64,000 bases of DNA, taken from assembly GCA_965277535.1 (NCBI GenBank), contig OZ255825.1, forward strand, positions 3,286,001 through 3,350,000, given 5' to 3'. Numbering within the stretch: position 1 is the stretch's first letter; each line of letters starts with the position of its first letter. The notes under the pieces are model-generated. The model made no database searches and was not told the DNA's origin. It saw only the letters and a list, made by a program, of their open reading frames with translations. The DNA is from Ilyomonas sp965277535 (lineage in GTDB: Bacteria > Bacteroidota > Bacteroidia > Chitinophagales > Chitinophagaceae). Position numbers and translations under genes: made by a program. This document shows positions 7,955-15,778 of this stretch, in pieces.

Positions 7955-8483
7955 TAAAGATGATTGTTTGATTCGATACTATCTTGTTATTTTTTTATAT
8001 AGATAGATGAACCGCCATCTGCAATGCATGAACCATCAGACATAAACAAACTGTCATGAACAATACTGTATTGTTGTTTGTTTTCCATCATATTACTACT
8101 CGACATAAAAGCTAAATTCAATCTACATTCATCAGATTTTACAATACTGTATTTGTAAAGTAGAGTATAAGATGTATCGTGTGTTACTACTTTGCGCGTA
8201 TATTGATTGTCATCTCTGAATGTTACTGTATTTCCATTGCCTGGTTGATAATTTGTAATTCCTGTCCATCCGCCGCTTGTTTGCCTTAGTTCCCATGTGC
8301 CTATTAGTGGATTTGCATTTTTGTTTTTCGAGCAACCTACCATAAATAAAAGCACTAATATGGTTAAACCGATTTTTCTCATTTTATTCTTTTAGCTAAT
8401 GATGTAAATCGCGTTGTAACCGTTGCATTGATGAATAAGATTCTTTCGCAATTTTCTATTGAAGCGGTGAATCATTACTGTTT
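7925..8483. repeat. Direct repeat of the nadR 3' end flanking a lipoprotein gene
   Basis: Positions 7925-7950, the last codons of nadR, recur at 8458-8483 with one mismatch in 26 bases (word GAAGCGGTGAATCATTA). The 507 bases between them hold the small minus-strand lipoprotein gene. Such a scar fits either a local duplication or insertion of the intervening segment. Confidence 0.75.
7987..8382 (-). CDS. Small lipoprotein, lipocalin-like, unknown function
   Basis: A 131-residue protein with lipobox signal MRKIGLTILVLLFMVGC (Cys 17). The mature part begins NPLIGTWELRQTSGGW and shows alternating beta-strand character (VTFRDDNQYTRKVV, YSIVKSDECRLNLAF), the pattern of short Bacteroidota lipocalin-like proteins whose GTWEL start is typical. 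No catalytic residues are seen. It lies between two copies of the nadR 3' end and runs opposite to nadR, so it looks like a separate accessory unit. Confidence is good that it is a gene and low for any function. Confidence 0.75.
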   Translation of the reverse strand: MRKIGLTILVLLFMVGCSKNKNANPLIGTWELRQTSGGWTGITNYQPGNGNTVTFRDDNQYTRKVVTHDTSYTLLYKYSIVKSDECRLNLAFMSSSNMMENKQQYSIVHDSLFMSDGSCIADGGSSIYIKK

Positions 8484-8575
8484 TTTAGCATGATGATTAC
8501 CATGAGCTTGTTGCCTCGCAAAACAAAATCTTAGTGCAATTTCATGCTCTTCCTGTCTTTGTGGTTCAACAAAAG

Positions 8576-10867
8576 TCATTTCATCCATTTCACACTCGCA
8601 CTCTTCACATCTCTTGAATTGCCGCCAATGCGGATGAAAAATTCACCCGGTTCCCAAACATATTTTAAATCGCTGTTGTAAAAGCTGAGTTCTTTTGTAG
8701 TAATGGTAAACGTTACTTGTTTGCTTTCACCACCGTTGATCATTACTTTTTGAAATCCTTTTAAATCTTCAACGGCTCTCGTTACAGAAGCCACCGGATC
8801 ACTGATGTACAATTGCACCGTTTCTTCACCGGCAACATTGCTGTTGTTGGTAACGGTTACAGTGGCTTTTAAAGTGCCATTGCCGCTGACAGCCGTTTTA
8901 TCTAAACTAACATCACTATAAGAAAAGTTGCTGTAACTCAAACCATAGCCAAACGGATACAACGGATCGTTTGGTGCATCCAAATAATCCGATTTAAACT
9001 TTGGAGAATCACCTTCATGGAAAGGTCTGCCCGTGTTTTTATGATTGTAATAAATGGGAATTTGACCCACATTTCTTGGAAAGCTCATCGTCAGTTTTCC
9101 GGAAGGATTGTAAGCCCCAAACAATACATCGGCTATCGCATTGCCCGCTTCCGTCCCGGGAAACCAGGTTTCTAAAATGGCAGTTGCGTTTTTATCTTCA
9201 TAGTTCAATACCATTGGCCTGCCGCTCATCAGTACCACCACAACAGGCTTTCCGGTTGCAATCAACGCTTCCAATAATCGGTGCTGGCTCGGTTGCAAAG
9301 AGATGTCTGTCATACTGCTCGATTCGCCTGTCATGTCTGCCGCTTCTCCTAACACAGCAACAGTTACGTCGGTGTTCTTTGCAAGGTTTATCGCTTCATC
9401 CAGCATTTCCTGCGAAGTGCGTTTGTCCCCATCTATCTCGGTTCCAAATGCATTCACTCGTTTTGCAAAAGTTGTATCATCAGAAAGGTTACAACCTTTT
9501 GCATACAAAACATTCACGCCATTTCCACCTACGTTTTTTATACCCGTCGCAATGGTTACTGACTGATTAAAATCGCCCGACACCGACCATGTGCCCAACA
9601 TATTTCTTTGGCTTTCTACTAACGGACCAACCAATGCAATGGTGCCGCTTTTCTTCAGTGGTAATACATTGTTTGCGTTCTTTAACAGCACGCAACTATG
9701 TGCCGCAAGCGTTCTTGCAAAGGCTCGGTTTTCTGGCGTTAAAATGTCTTTTGCAGCACGGCTTGAGTCCATGTATTTGTAAGGCTTATCAAACAAGCCC
9801 ATCTTGTATTTTGCTTCCAATATTCTTCTGCAAGCGGCATTAATTTGCGCTTGTGTGGTTTTGCCTTCTTGTAAAGATTTTTTTAGTGTAGAAAGAAAAC
9901 CCTCGCTCACCATATCCATATCAAGACCTGCGTTCAAAGCTAATGCAGATACGGTTTGCAGGTCGCCCAATCCATGAGCCATCATTTCACTTACGGCTGT
10001 ATAATCCGATACTACAAAACCTTTGAAGCCCCATTGTTTGCGCAGTAAATCAGTAATCAGCCATTTATTAGCCGTAGCCGGAATGCCGTCAACTTCGTTA
10101 AAAGAAGTCATTATGCTGCTAACGCCTGCATCAACAGCTGCTTTGTAAGGTGGCAAATAAGATTCATACATTTTAATGCGGCTCATGTCAACTGTGTTGT
10201 AATCGCGTCCCGCTTCGGCGGCGCCATACAAAGCGAAGTGCTTCACGCAAGCCATCAGTTTGGTAACACTGTCATAGTTCTTTCCCTGGTAGCCACGCAC
10301 CATAGCAGCCGCTATCTTGCTTCCGAGGTAAGGGTCTTCACCGTTGCCTTCTGCAACCCGCCCCCAGCGCGGATCGCGGGCAATGTCAACCATTGGCGAG
10401 TACGCCCAGTTCAAGCCATCGGCGGTTCCTTCTTTCGCAGCAATGGCAGCGCTTTGTTCTATCAATGTTGTATCCCACGAGGCTGCCATGCCCAACGGTA
10501 TGGGAAAGATAGTGCGGTGACCATGAATGATGTCCAATCCAAAGAAAAGGGGAATGTGAAGGCGCGAATTGTTCACTGCAATGTCCTGTGCCTTGCGAAC
10601 AGTGGCTGCGCCGGTAATGCCAAACAAACCACCTACTGCACCTTTACGGATTTTTGTATCAACATCGCTACTAACCACTGAACCTGTAACCGCACCACCC
10701 GGCGTTACAAGGTTGAGCTGACCAATTTTTTCATCAACTGTCATTTGGCTCATGAGCTTGTTGATGAAGGCGTTCATCTTTGCATCTGTAGCCGGTGCTT
10801 TGGTTTGTGAGAACGTTTGGGTAAGAATAAAAAAGGGCAAAAACAAAAGCGTGTATTTGAGTTTCAT
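8576..10867 (-). CDS. bglX: GH3 beta-glucosidase, BglX-like, exported
   Basis: Removes glucose (or a similar residue) from the non-reducing end of beta-glucosides, probably in the periplasm. The chosen ATG at 10867 gives 763 residues with signal MKLKYTLLFLPFFILTQTFS; another ATG two codons upstream is possible. The N-terminal barrel contains RDPRWGRVAEGNGEDPYL (about 165), KHF (about 209) and the nucleophile motif GFKGFVVSDY (Asp about 288). The second alpha/beta domain (about 380-610) includes EAADMTGESSSM and VVLMSGRPM, and a C-terminal fibronectin III-like domain contains EETVQLYISDP. The length fits BglX. It stands alone, with no transporter next to it. A TAnnTTTG box on its strand (10887-10894) lies just upstream. 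Confidence 0.92.
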   Translation of the reverse strand: MKLKYTLLFLPFFILTQTFSQTKAPATDAKMNAFINKLMSQMTVDEKIGQLNLVTPGGAVTGSVVSSDVDTKIRKGAVGGLFGITGAATVRKAQDIAVNNSRLHIPLFFGLDIIHGHRTIFPIPLGMAASWDTTLIEQSAAIAAKEGTADGLNWAYSPMVDIARDPRWGRVAEGNGEDPYLGSKIAAAMVRGYQGKNYDSVTKLMACVKHFALYGAAEAGRDYNTVDMSRIKMYESYLPPYKAAVDAGVSSIMTSFNEVDGIPATANKWLITDLLRKQWGFKGFVVSDYTAVSEMMAHGLGDLQTVSALALNAGLDMDMVSEGFLSTLKKSLQEGKTTQAQINAACRRILEAKYKMGLFDKPYKYMDSSRAAKDILTPENRAFARTLAAHSCVLLKNANNVLPLKKSGTIALVGPLVESQRNMLGTWSVSGDFNQSVTIATGIKNVGGNGVNVLYAKGCNLSDDTTFAKRVNAFGTEIDGDKRTSQEMLDEAINLAKNTDVTVAVLGEAADMTGESSSMTDISLQPSQHRLLEALIATGKPVVVVLMSGRPMVLNYEDKNATAILETWFPGTEAGNAIADVLFGAYNPSGKLTMSFPRNVGQIPIYYNHKNTGRPFHEGDSPKFKSDYLDAPNDPLYPFGYGLSYSNFSYSDVSLDKTAVSGNGTLKATVTVTNNSNVAGEETVQLYISDPVASVTRAVEDLKGFQKVMINGGESKQVTFTITTKELSFYNSDLKYVWEPGEFFIRIGGNSRDVKSASVKWMK

Positions 10868-10954
10868 AAGCAAACAATTGAGATAACAAATGTAATGAGT
10901 GGAGAAGAAATTGTCTTGCCTTTTTGCAATGCCTGTATATGTTTTATTCTGTAA

Positions 10955-11566
10955 CTACTTATTTTGTAAATCCTTTGTCATGCAGTTTTGATTAAGTATT
11001 TTTTCAAATGTCTTTCTGTTAAGTTTATTCATTCCAAATGATGTAACTGTATATCTACTGTCTGGATCGCAAATACTGTTAAATAAAACTTTATCATTGT
11101 CGTGTATGATAGTTATTTGTTCACCCCAACTTCTCCATTTTGCACCGCTATTAGCAATAATAAAGTCTTTTGTTGTTTGCGTAATTACCCACTTCAATTC
11201 TTTGGCTGTTTGCTTAACTGAGCAATGAAAAGCATCCTTGTCAAATGAAACGTTTATTGTTTGAAACTTGAGCCTTTGTTTTTGGATGAAATAAAAAATA
11301 ATTGCAGGAAAAATCCACATGTAGCCAAATGTGAAGTCAATGGGTGCTCTTGAATAGTAAGTGTGCATGATGTAATGTTTAAAAACATCAATTGTTGTCA
11401 TTATTGGGGCAATCAACAAGAAAGGAATAATTGAATAGTGCCAAAAAGTTTGCTCTCTGGTTAAGATTAATGTTTTGGTATCAATCATCTTTTGAATTTG
11501 AGGCTGTGTCATTTGGTTGTGCCTATGGAAGTTTGTTTTTATTGAAAAAAGCGCATAGTCATCCAT
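10955..11566 (-). CDS. Unknown membrane protein with two transmembrane segments
   Basis: I do not recognise this 203-residue protein. Two hydrophobic helices, FWHYSIIPFLLIAPIMTTI (about 41-59) and FGYMWIFPAIIFYFI (about 80-94), are followed by a soluble C-terminal part of about 105 residues with beta-rich character (INVSFDKDAFHCSVK, WGEQITIIHDNDKVLFNSI). Two helices plus a small beta domain resemble YcxB-like or PH-like membrane proteins, but that is only an impression. The start codon directly abuts the ispG stop (no gap), so it is probably co-transcribed and coupled with ispG. A shorter start at the internal Met 19 is possible. Confidence 0.6.
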   Translation of the reverse strand: MDDYALFSIKTNFHRHNQMTQPQIQKMIDTKTLILTREQTFWHYSIIPFLLIAPIMTTIDVFKHYIMHTYYSRAPIDFTFGYMWIFPAIIFYFIQKQRLKFQTINVSFDKDAFHCSVKQTAKELKWVITQTTKDFIIANSGAKWRSWGEQITIIHDNDKVLFNSICDPDSRYTVTSFGMNKLNRKTFEKILNQNCMTKDLQNK

Positions 11567-13738
11567 CTATCCAACCAACTGTTCCTTCATCACCGGCTCA
11601 ACCCAGGCATCGCTTTCTTTTAATAAATTGATGAGTTCCTGTACAGCAATTGCACTATCAACATTGCGCTTCACTACTTCTTTACCACGATACAAAGTAA
11701 TCTTTCCTACGCCGCTTCCTACGTAGCCAAAATCGGCATCTGCCATCTCACCAGGACCATTCACAATACAGCCCATGATGGCAATTTTTACACCTTTTAA
11801 ATGATTGGTAACCGCACGGATTTTTGCTGTTGTTTCCTGCAAATCAAACAAGGTTCTGCCACAGGAAGGGCAGGAGATGTATTCCGTTTTGGAAATGCGC
11901 GTTCTTGTGGCTTGTAAAATGGTAAATGCCGTGTTGTTGATGAACTGTTCAGCGGTTGCATTGCTTAAATAATTTCTTCCGCTTGTATTTTGCTTATAGC
12001 TCATAGCTGATGGCTCGTAGCTTTCTTTCCGCATTCCCAGCCACAATCCATCGCCAAAACCATCGAGCAATAAAGCTCCGCATTCGGTGGCATAATGAAT
12101 GAGGTGTTCATCGGCTGTATGCCAGTGGCTATCGCACAGCAACACAACCGGATTATTGATGTTTCGATTCATCAGTTCCATAAACATGCGCCTTACATTT
12201 AACATCGCATGTTTGGTTTTGCTGAAAAAACACAGCACTACATTGGGCTTGTTGGCGACGGCATCTAAAGAAGTAAAATCGTTGATGGGCGTTTCATCGG
12301 AGAAGCAATCTGCCATTACAAAATTGAGTTCATTACTCACAGTATCATCTTGTGCAAAGCTGCCTGCTTCGTAAAGAGGAAAGTACCTCACCCCCAGCCC
12401 CTCTCCACGGGTGGAGAGAGGAGTGTTAACAGCCTCTGCCCAGGTTGCGGGATACACAATTACTTTCAATGTGCCGGGTAACGCAAAGTGTATCAACTGA
12501 TGTCCGGTAAAAATATAATCGGCTGCGGCATCGCTGATGTTCCATTTATCACTCACTTCGTCATACGTGTAACCTACGCTTTGCAAATGTTGCGGAGTGA
12601 TGTTTTCTATCTTACTTAAATCGGCAATTACCACCGGCACATGATGCCCGCCAATGTTATCAACGGCAAAGGTTTCGCGGCGGCGATAAGTGAAGGGAGA
12701 ATAAGGAAGTGAGCGGTGAGTGGTGAGTGGTGAGTGGTGAGTTGACAAAGATTTGTTTTCCTGCCTTTCGCTTGAAGGTTGCAACTTATAGCTTGTAGCT
12801 TGCTCACAGCTCACAGCTCGCAGCTCACTGCTTGTAGCTTGCAGCTTGTAGCTTGTAGCTTCATATCTTTTTACCAAATCTTTACACACCGGAATTTCAA
12901 GTTCAGGATCTTCGGTTAAGCTGACGCGGATGGTATCGCCGATGCCGTCTTCGAGTAATGTGCCAATGCCTACGGCACTTTTTACGCGACCATCTTCGCC
13001 ATCACCGGCTTCGGTTACGCCTAAATGCAAAGGGTAACATTCGCCAAATTCAGCATTCATCTGCTGTATTAATAAACGATACGCCTGCACCATTACCTGC
13101 GGGTTGCTGGCCTTCATGCTCAACACAATGTTGTGATAACTTTCGTAGCGCGCAATGCGTAAAAATTCCATTGCACTTTCTACCATGCCCATTGGCGTAT
13201 CGCCATAACGACTCATAATTCTATCACTTAAACTGCCATGATTGGTGCCGATGCGCATGGCCGTTCCATACTCTTTACAAATTTTAATCAGGGGCGTAAA
13301 CCGCTGTTGAATGCGCTCAATTTCTTCCCTGTATTCAGCATCGGTATATTCAATGGTTTCAAACTTTTTTTTATCAATATAATTGCCTGGGTTGATGCGC
13401 ACTTTTTCAACAATGCGAGCCGCAATTTCAGCGGCATTGGGGGTAAAATGAATATCGGCAACCAGCGGCGTTGTATAACCTCTGCTGCGCAATTCGTTTT
13501 TGATATTGCCTAAATTTTCAGCTTCTTTTTTCGATGGCGCCGTAATGCGCACGAGCTCAGCGCCGGCTTCTATACAGCGAATGCTTTGCTCAACGGTGGC
13601 TTTTGTATCCATCGTATCGGTAGTAGTCATTGTTTGCACACAAATGGGATGAAAGTTACCCAAGAGCAAATCGCCAATTTTTACTTCGCGTGTTGCTAAG
13701 CGGCTGTATTCGGTTAAAGAGTTACAATACAATTGCAT
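11567..13738 (-). CDS. ispG: (E)-4-hydroxy-3-methylbut-2-enyl-diphosphate synthase, long form with in-frame repeat insertions
   Basis: Makes HMBPP from MEcPP in the non-mevalonate isoprenoid pathway, using a [4Fe-4S] cluster. The ATG at 13738 (MQLYCNSLTEYSRLATREVK) is preferred; the longer start at 13792 overlaps a -7 promoter box. The 723 residues show the TIM-barrel part (VQTMTTTDT, VRITAPSKKEA), the large extra domain of the Bacteroidota/plant type, and the cluster domain with CPSCGRT (Cys 623, 626) and GCIVNGPGE (Cys 657, Glu 664). The protein is longer than the usual roughly 620-670 residues because of three repeat-derived inserts at about 293-346, 438-452 and 571-583, all before or between conserved blocks. 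All core catalytic residues remain. Confidence 0.95.
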   Translation of the reverse strand: MQLYCNSLTEYSRLATREVKIGDLLLGNFHPICVQTMTTTDTMDTKATVEQSIRCIEAGAELVRITAPSKKEAENLGNIKNELRSRGYTTPLVADIHFTPNAAEIAARIVEKVRINPGNYIDKKKFETIEYTDAEYREEIERIQQRFTPLIKICKEYGTAMRIGTNHGSLSDRIMSRYGDTPMGMVESAMEFLRIARYESYHNIVLSMKASNPQVMVQAYRLLIQQMNAEFGECYPLHLGVTEAGDGEDGRVKSAVGIGTLLEDGIGDTIRVSLTEDPELEIPVCKDLVKRYEATSYKLQATSSELRAVSCEQATSYKLQPSSERQENKSLSTHHSPLTTHRSLPYSPFTYRRRETFAVDNIGGHHVPVVIADLSKIENITPQHLQSVGYTYDEVSDKWNISDAAADYIFTGHQLIHFALPGTLKVIVYPATWAEAVNTPLSTRGEGLGVRYFPLYEAGSFAQDDTVSNELNFVMADCFSDETPINDFTSLDAVANKPNVVLCFFSKTKHAMLNVRRMFMELMNRNINNPVVLLCDSHWHTADEHLIHYATECGALLLDGFGDGLWLGMRKESYEPSAMSYKQNTSGRNYLSNATAEQFINNTAFTILQATRTRISKTEYISCPSCGRTLFDLQETTAKIRAVTNHLKGVKIAIMGCIVNGPGEMADADFGYVGSGVGKITLYRGKEVVKRNVDSAIAVQELINLLKESDAWVEPVMKEQLVG
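11990..12026. repeat. In-frame repeat insert 3 in ispG
   Basis: Tandem variants of the 7-10-base unit TATAGCTCATAGCT/TGGCTCGTAGCT. It encodes about ESYEPSAMSYKQN. Same unit class (CATAGCT/TGTAGCT) as the first half of the insert at 12775-12862. Confidence 0.75.
12385..12427. repeat. In-frame palindromic repeat insert 2 in ispG
   Basis: An imperfect palindrome, ACCTCACCCCCAGCCCCTCT then CCACGGGTGGAGAGAGGAGT. On the ispG strand it encodes NTPLSTRGEGLGVRY (about residues 438-452). The same type of palindromic word is known as an interspersed element in other bacteria; here it is read through without breaking the frame. Confidence 0.75.
12700..12862. repeat. In-frame tandem-repeat insert 1 in ispG
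   Basis: About 160 bases made of two repeat types: GTGAGTG units (about 12712-12745) and TGTAGCT/CACAGCT units (about 12785-12862). It encodes a Ser/Thr/Gln-rich linker with ATSYKLQ repeated twice, located between KRYE and YSPFTYRRRETF of the conserved protein. Confidence 0.8.
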
Positions 13739-13789
13739 AAGTTGAAATATAACTGCCGGTAAAGGCCTTTTATGATAAAAACAAAGGTG

Positions 13790-13797
13790 CAAAAATA
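13790..13797 (-). promoter_or_regulatory. ispG: Candidate -7 promoter box for ispG
   Basis: On the minus strand TATTTTTG matches TAnnTTTG. It overlaps the longer alternative start at 13792, which supports the ATG at 13738 as the true start. No convincing -33 box is seen at the right distance. Confidence 0.35.
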
Positions 13798-13941
13798 AAT
13801 GGCGATGTGAAGTTAAAGAGAAGAAAGTGATTGGCAGTTTTACGGCAAACCCAAAGCCTGTGTCTTTATGTTATTGTTTTAAAAGGGAATAAAGGAAATG
13901 TTTAGTTTTACGCAATTCTCTTATGCAAAACTAAAAAGCTT

Positions 13942-14751
13942 ATGTCTGGCATACCTTACAACACACCCATACAACATACTATTTATAAGCTTAAGCAGCA
14001 TTGGAACGAGATGAGAGAACACATTCATCTTCCCCAATCATCTGCTTCGTTTCACCAAAGATGGCTGAGCCAGGCACATACTTTTCAACAAATTTCTTAT
14101 CACAACTCACTTTGTATTTTTTTATGGGACGTTACCATCAACCGGTTTATTCTTTTTTTTGATGAAAGAAAAATAACCGGTTACGATACTTCTTCCTACA
14201 CGTCAGAAAATGGAGTTGATTTTTCGCTTTCCAATTTTCATCCTGAACACCTGCAGGCCGTTCAACACATCAACCGGTGTATGCACGATTTATATCGAGA
14301 GAACAGCCATATTTTACCCGATAAAATGGTGGGCAATGTTGATGCGTTGTACCGCATTAAAAATGGCAGTTACATACACATTTTACAGCAAATTGTGCCG
14401 GTTGATACTGACAACAGCGGACAACCTTTTTTGTTTTTAAGCTATGGGCACAACATTACACATTTAAAAAAGCCTCACTCTTCTTCTCTTATATTCACAA
14501 CACCCGAAAAAACTTATTTGTGGAAGTACAGTTTTGCTGAAAAAAAGTTAGAAAAAATAACTCCTTTTACCGAAACGGAACAGCATGTTTTGCAATGGTT
14601 GAGCAAAGGAAAACACACCAAAGAAATTGCCGAACAAATGGATGTGAGTCCTCATACCATTGATACACATCGCCGAAACTTATTAGCCAAAACTTCCTGC
14701 TTAGACACAACTGCTTTAGTAGCATACTGCAAAATGGTAGGAATTTTATAA
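13942..14751 (+). CDS. LuxR-type transcriptional regulator with N-terminal sensor-like domain
   Basis: A 269-residue DNA-binding regulator. The C-terminal 65 residues form a clear LuxR/GerE helix-turn-helix: FTETEQHVLQWLSKGKHTKE, then IAEQMDVSPHTIDTHRRNLL, ending with KTSCLDTTALVAYCKMVGIL. The N-terminal roughly 190 residues resemble a PAS-like fold seen in many Bacteroidota LuxR proteins (KMVGNVDALYRIKNGSYIHI, then PFLFLSYGHNITHLKK), with no receiver Asp, so it is not a classical response regulator. A hairpin follows the stop, so it is probably monocistronic. Its targets are unknown; the nearest downstream genes lie beyond a repeat element. Confidence 0.85.
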   Translation: MSGIPYNTPIQHTIYKLKQHWNEMREHIHLPQSSASFHQRWLSQAHTFQQISYHNSLCIFLWDVTINRFILFFDERKITGYDTSSYTSENGVDFSLSNFHPEHLQAVQHINRCMHDLYRENSHILPDKMVGNVDALYRIKNGSYIHILQQIVPVDTDNSGQPFLFLSYGHNITHLKKPHSSSLIFTTPEKTYLWKYSFAEKKLEKITPFTETEQHVLQWLSKGKHTKEIAEQMDVSPHTIDTHRRNLLAKTSCLDTTALVAYCKMVGIL

Positions 14752-14771
14752 AATATAGCTTCATGGTTTTT

Positions 14772-14804
14772 CTACTCAATATGAGTATTGGGTAGTATAT
14801 TTTG
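14772..14804 (+). terminator. Terminator-like hairpin after luxR-type gene
   Basis: CTACTCAATA (14772-14781) pairs with TATTGGGTAG (14786-14795) with one wobble and a 4-base loop, then TATATTTT. Confidence 0.45.
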
Positions 14805-15019
14805 CTTATCTATTTTTAACACTGCAAAAGATGAATTTTTTCAATCGCTGGCGAAACGATTCTCATGTGTGTATCCCTCCTAAACTTTCTTTCTTCAACC
14901 TTAAACCTTAATTAACGCTTTTTGGTTTTGCCTGAAAATTTATAACCTGCTTTGCGTTTTCTATTTGTAGAGGTATAAATGAGTGCTTCGTTTATTATTC
15001 AATTCATTCACTATAATTG

Positions 15020-15605
15020 TTTTGAAACGTTCCATCAGGAACAACAGGTGAGCAGAAAATAATGCAGAACAAACAATCGTTCCATTCCATTAGAGGCGAG
15101 TATTTTAAAGTTACCAAGGATTCTAAAATTATCAATGGCGGTGGGATAAAAGTGAAGAACCGTAGGTTCGGTGCGTTTTGTAGCAACGTATTTTAATCCG
15201 TTGATCAAGGTGCAGTAAAGGTGTGAAGAAAACCGTAGGTTCGGTGCGTTTTATAACAACGGATTTGGCTCCGTTGATGAATGAAGATAAGCGAGGAGAA
15301 AGGAGTGCCGTAGGCACGACGCATATTGTCTTTGTTAGAACGCCTGCCGATATTGATTCATCATCCGATAAGATGTGCCGAACCTACGGTTCTCTTACAC
15401 CCTTTGTCACTCTCCAACGGAGCCAGATCCGTTGTTACAAGATGCATCGAACCTACGGTTCTCGCCACTTGCTTGTTTGATAACTTGTCAAAGGCTGTAT
15501 TTATAGAAATGGTATTATTTTTACTTCAATCGCTTCGTTCAGGCGGAACGGGTTTGTGCAAACATGTTCTTCTATCTGCTGTTCCTATGGAACATTTTTA
15601 GAACT
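15020..15605. repeat. Nested inverted-repeat element, locus A (most of the 14752-15778 gap)
   Basis: The 1-kb gap between the luxR-type gene and the radical-SAM gene holds no convincing gene; short frames inside it are made of repeats. Forward units start AACCGTAGGTTCGGTGCG at about 15160 and 15231, the second continuing as CAACGGATTTGGCTCCGTTG. Inverted copies of the same unit lie at about 15371-15401 and 15410-15466. Each full unit is two hairpins (GAACC-GTA-GGTTC and CAACGGA-loop-TCCGTTG). A central copy of a sister word, GTGCCGTAGGCACGAC, lies at 15305-15320. Outer arms with GTTCCATCAGGAAC (about 15030) and GTTCCTATGGAAC (about 15581) point inward. The whole could fold into one very large hairpin. 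Confidence 0.85.
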
Positions 15606-15778
15606 CAGCTCTTATACGCTATAACAGGTAACGTAAGCAACATACGTGTAAGAAAACCACCTTGCTTTTTTTTATTTTACAGGTTTGTTTTGTGGAAATT
15701 TGTTGCTATATTTTGTGTATAACTTACTGCTAATTTCTTTAGTAAAAGGCATAAATTTGTAAGCTAAAAATCAATGAT

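Noticed and set aside
9001..9566. Opposite-strand open frames inside the GH3 gene
   Set aside because: Shadow frames of a strongly conserved gene; no independent family signal. The same holds for open frames opposite the RND, GH95, FG-GAP and SusD genes.
13739..13792. Longer IspG start at 13792
   Set aside because: It overlaps a TAnnTTTG promoter box, adds 18 residues not typical of the family, and the ATG at 13738 begins the recognised N-terminus.
15223..15601. Small open frames inside locus A
   Set aside because: They are built from inverted-repeat units on both strands and have no recognisable protein or ribosome site.
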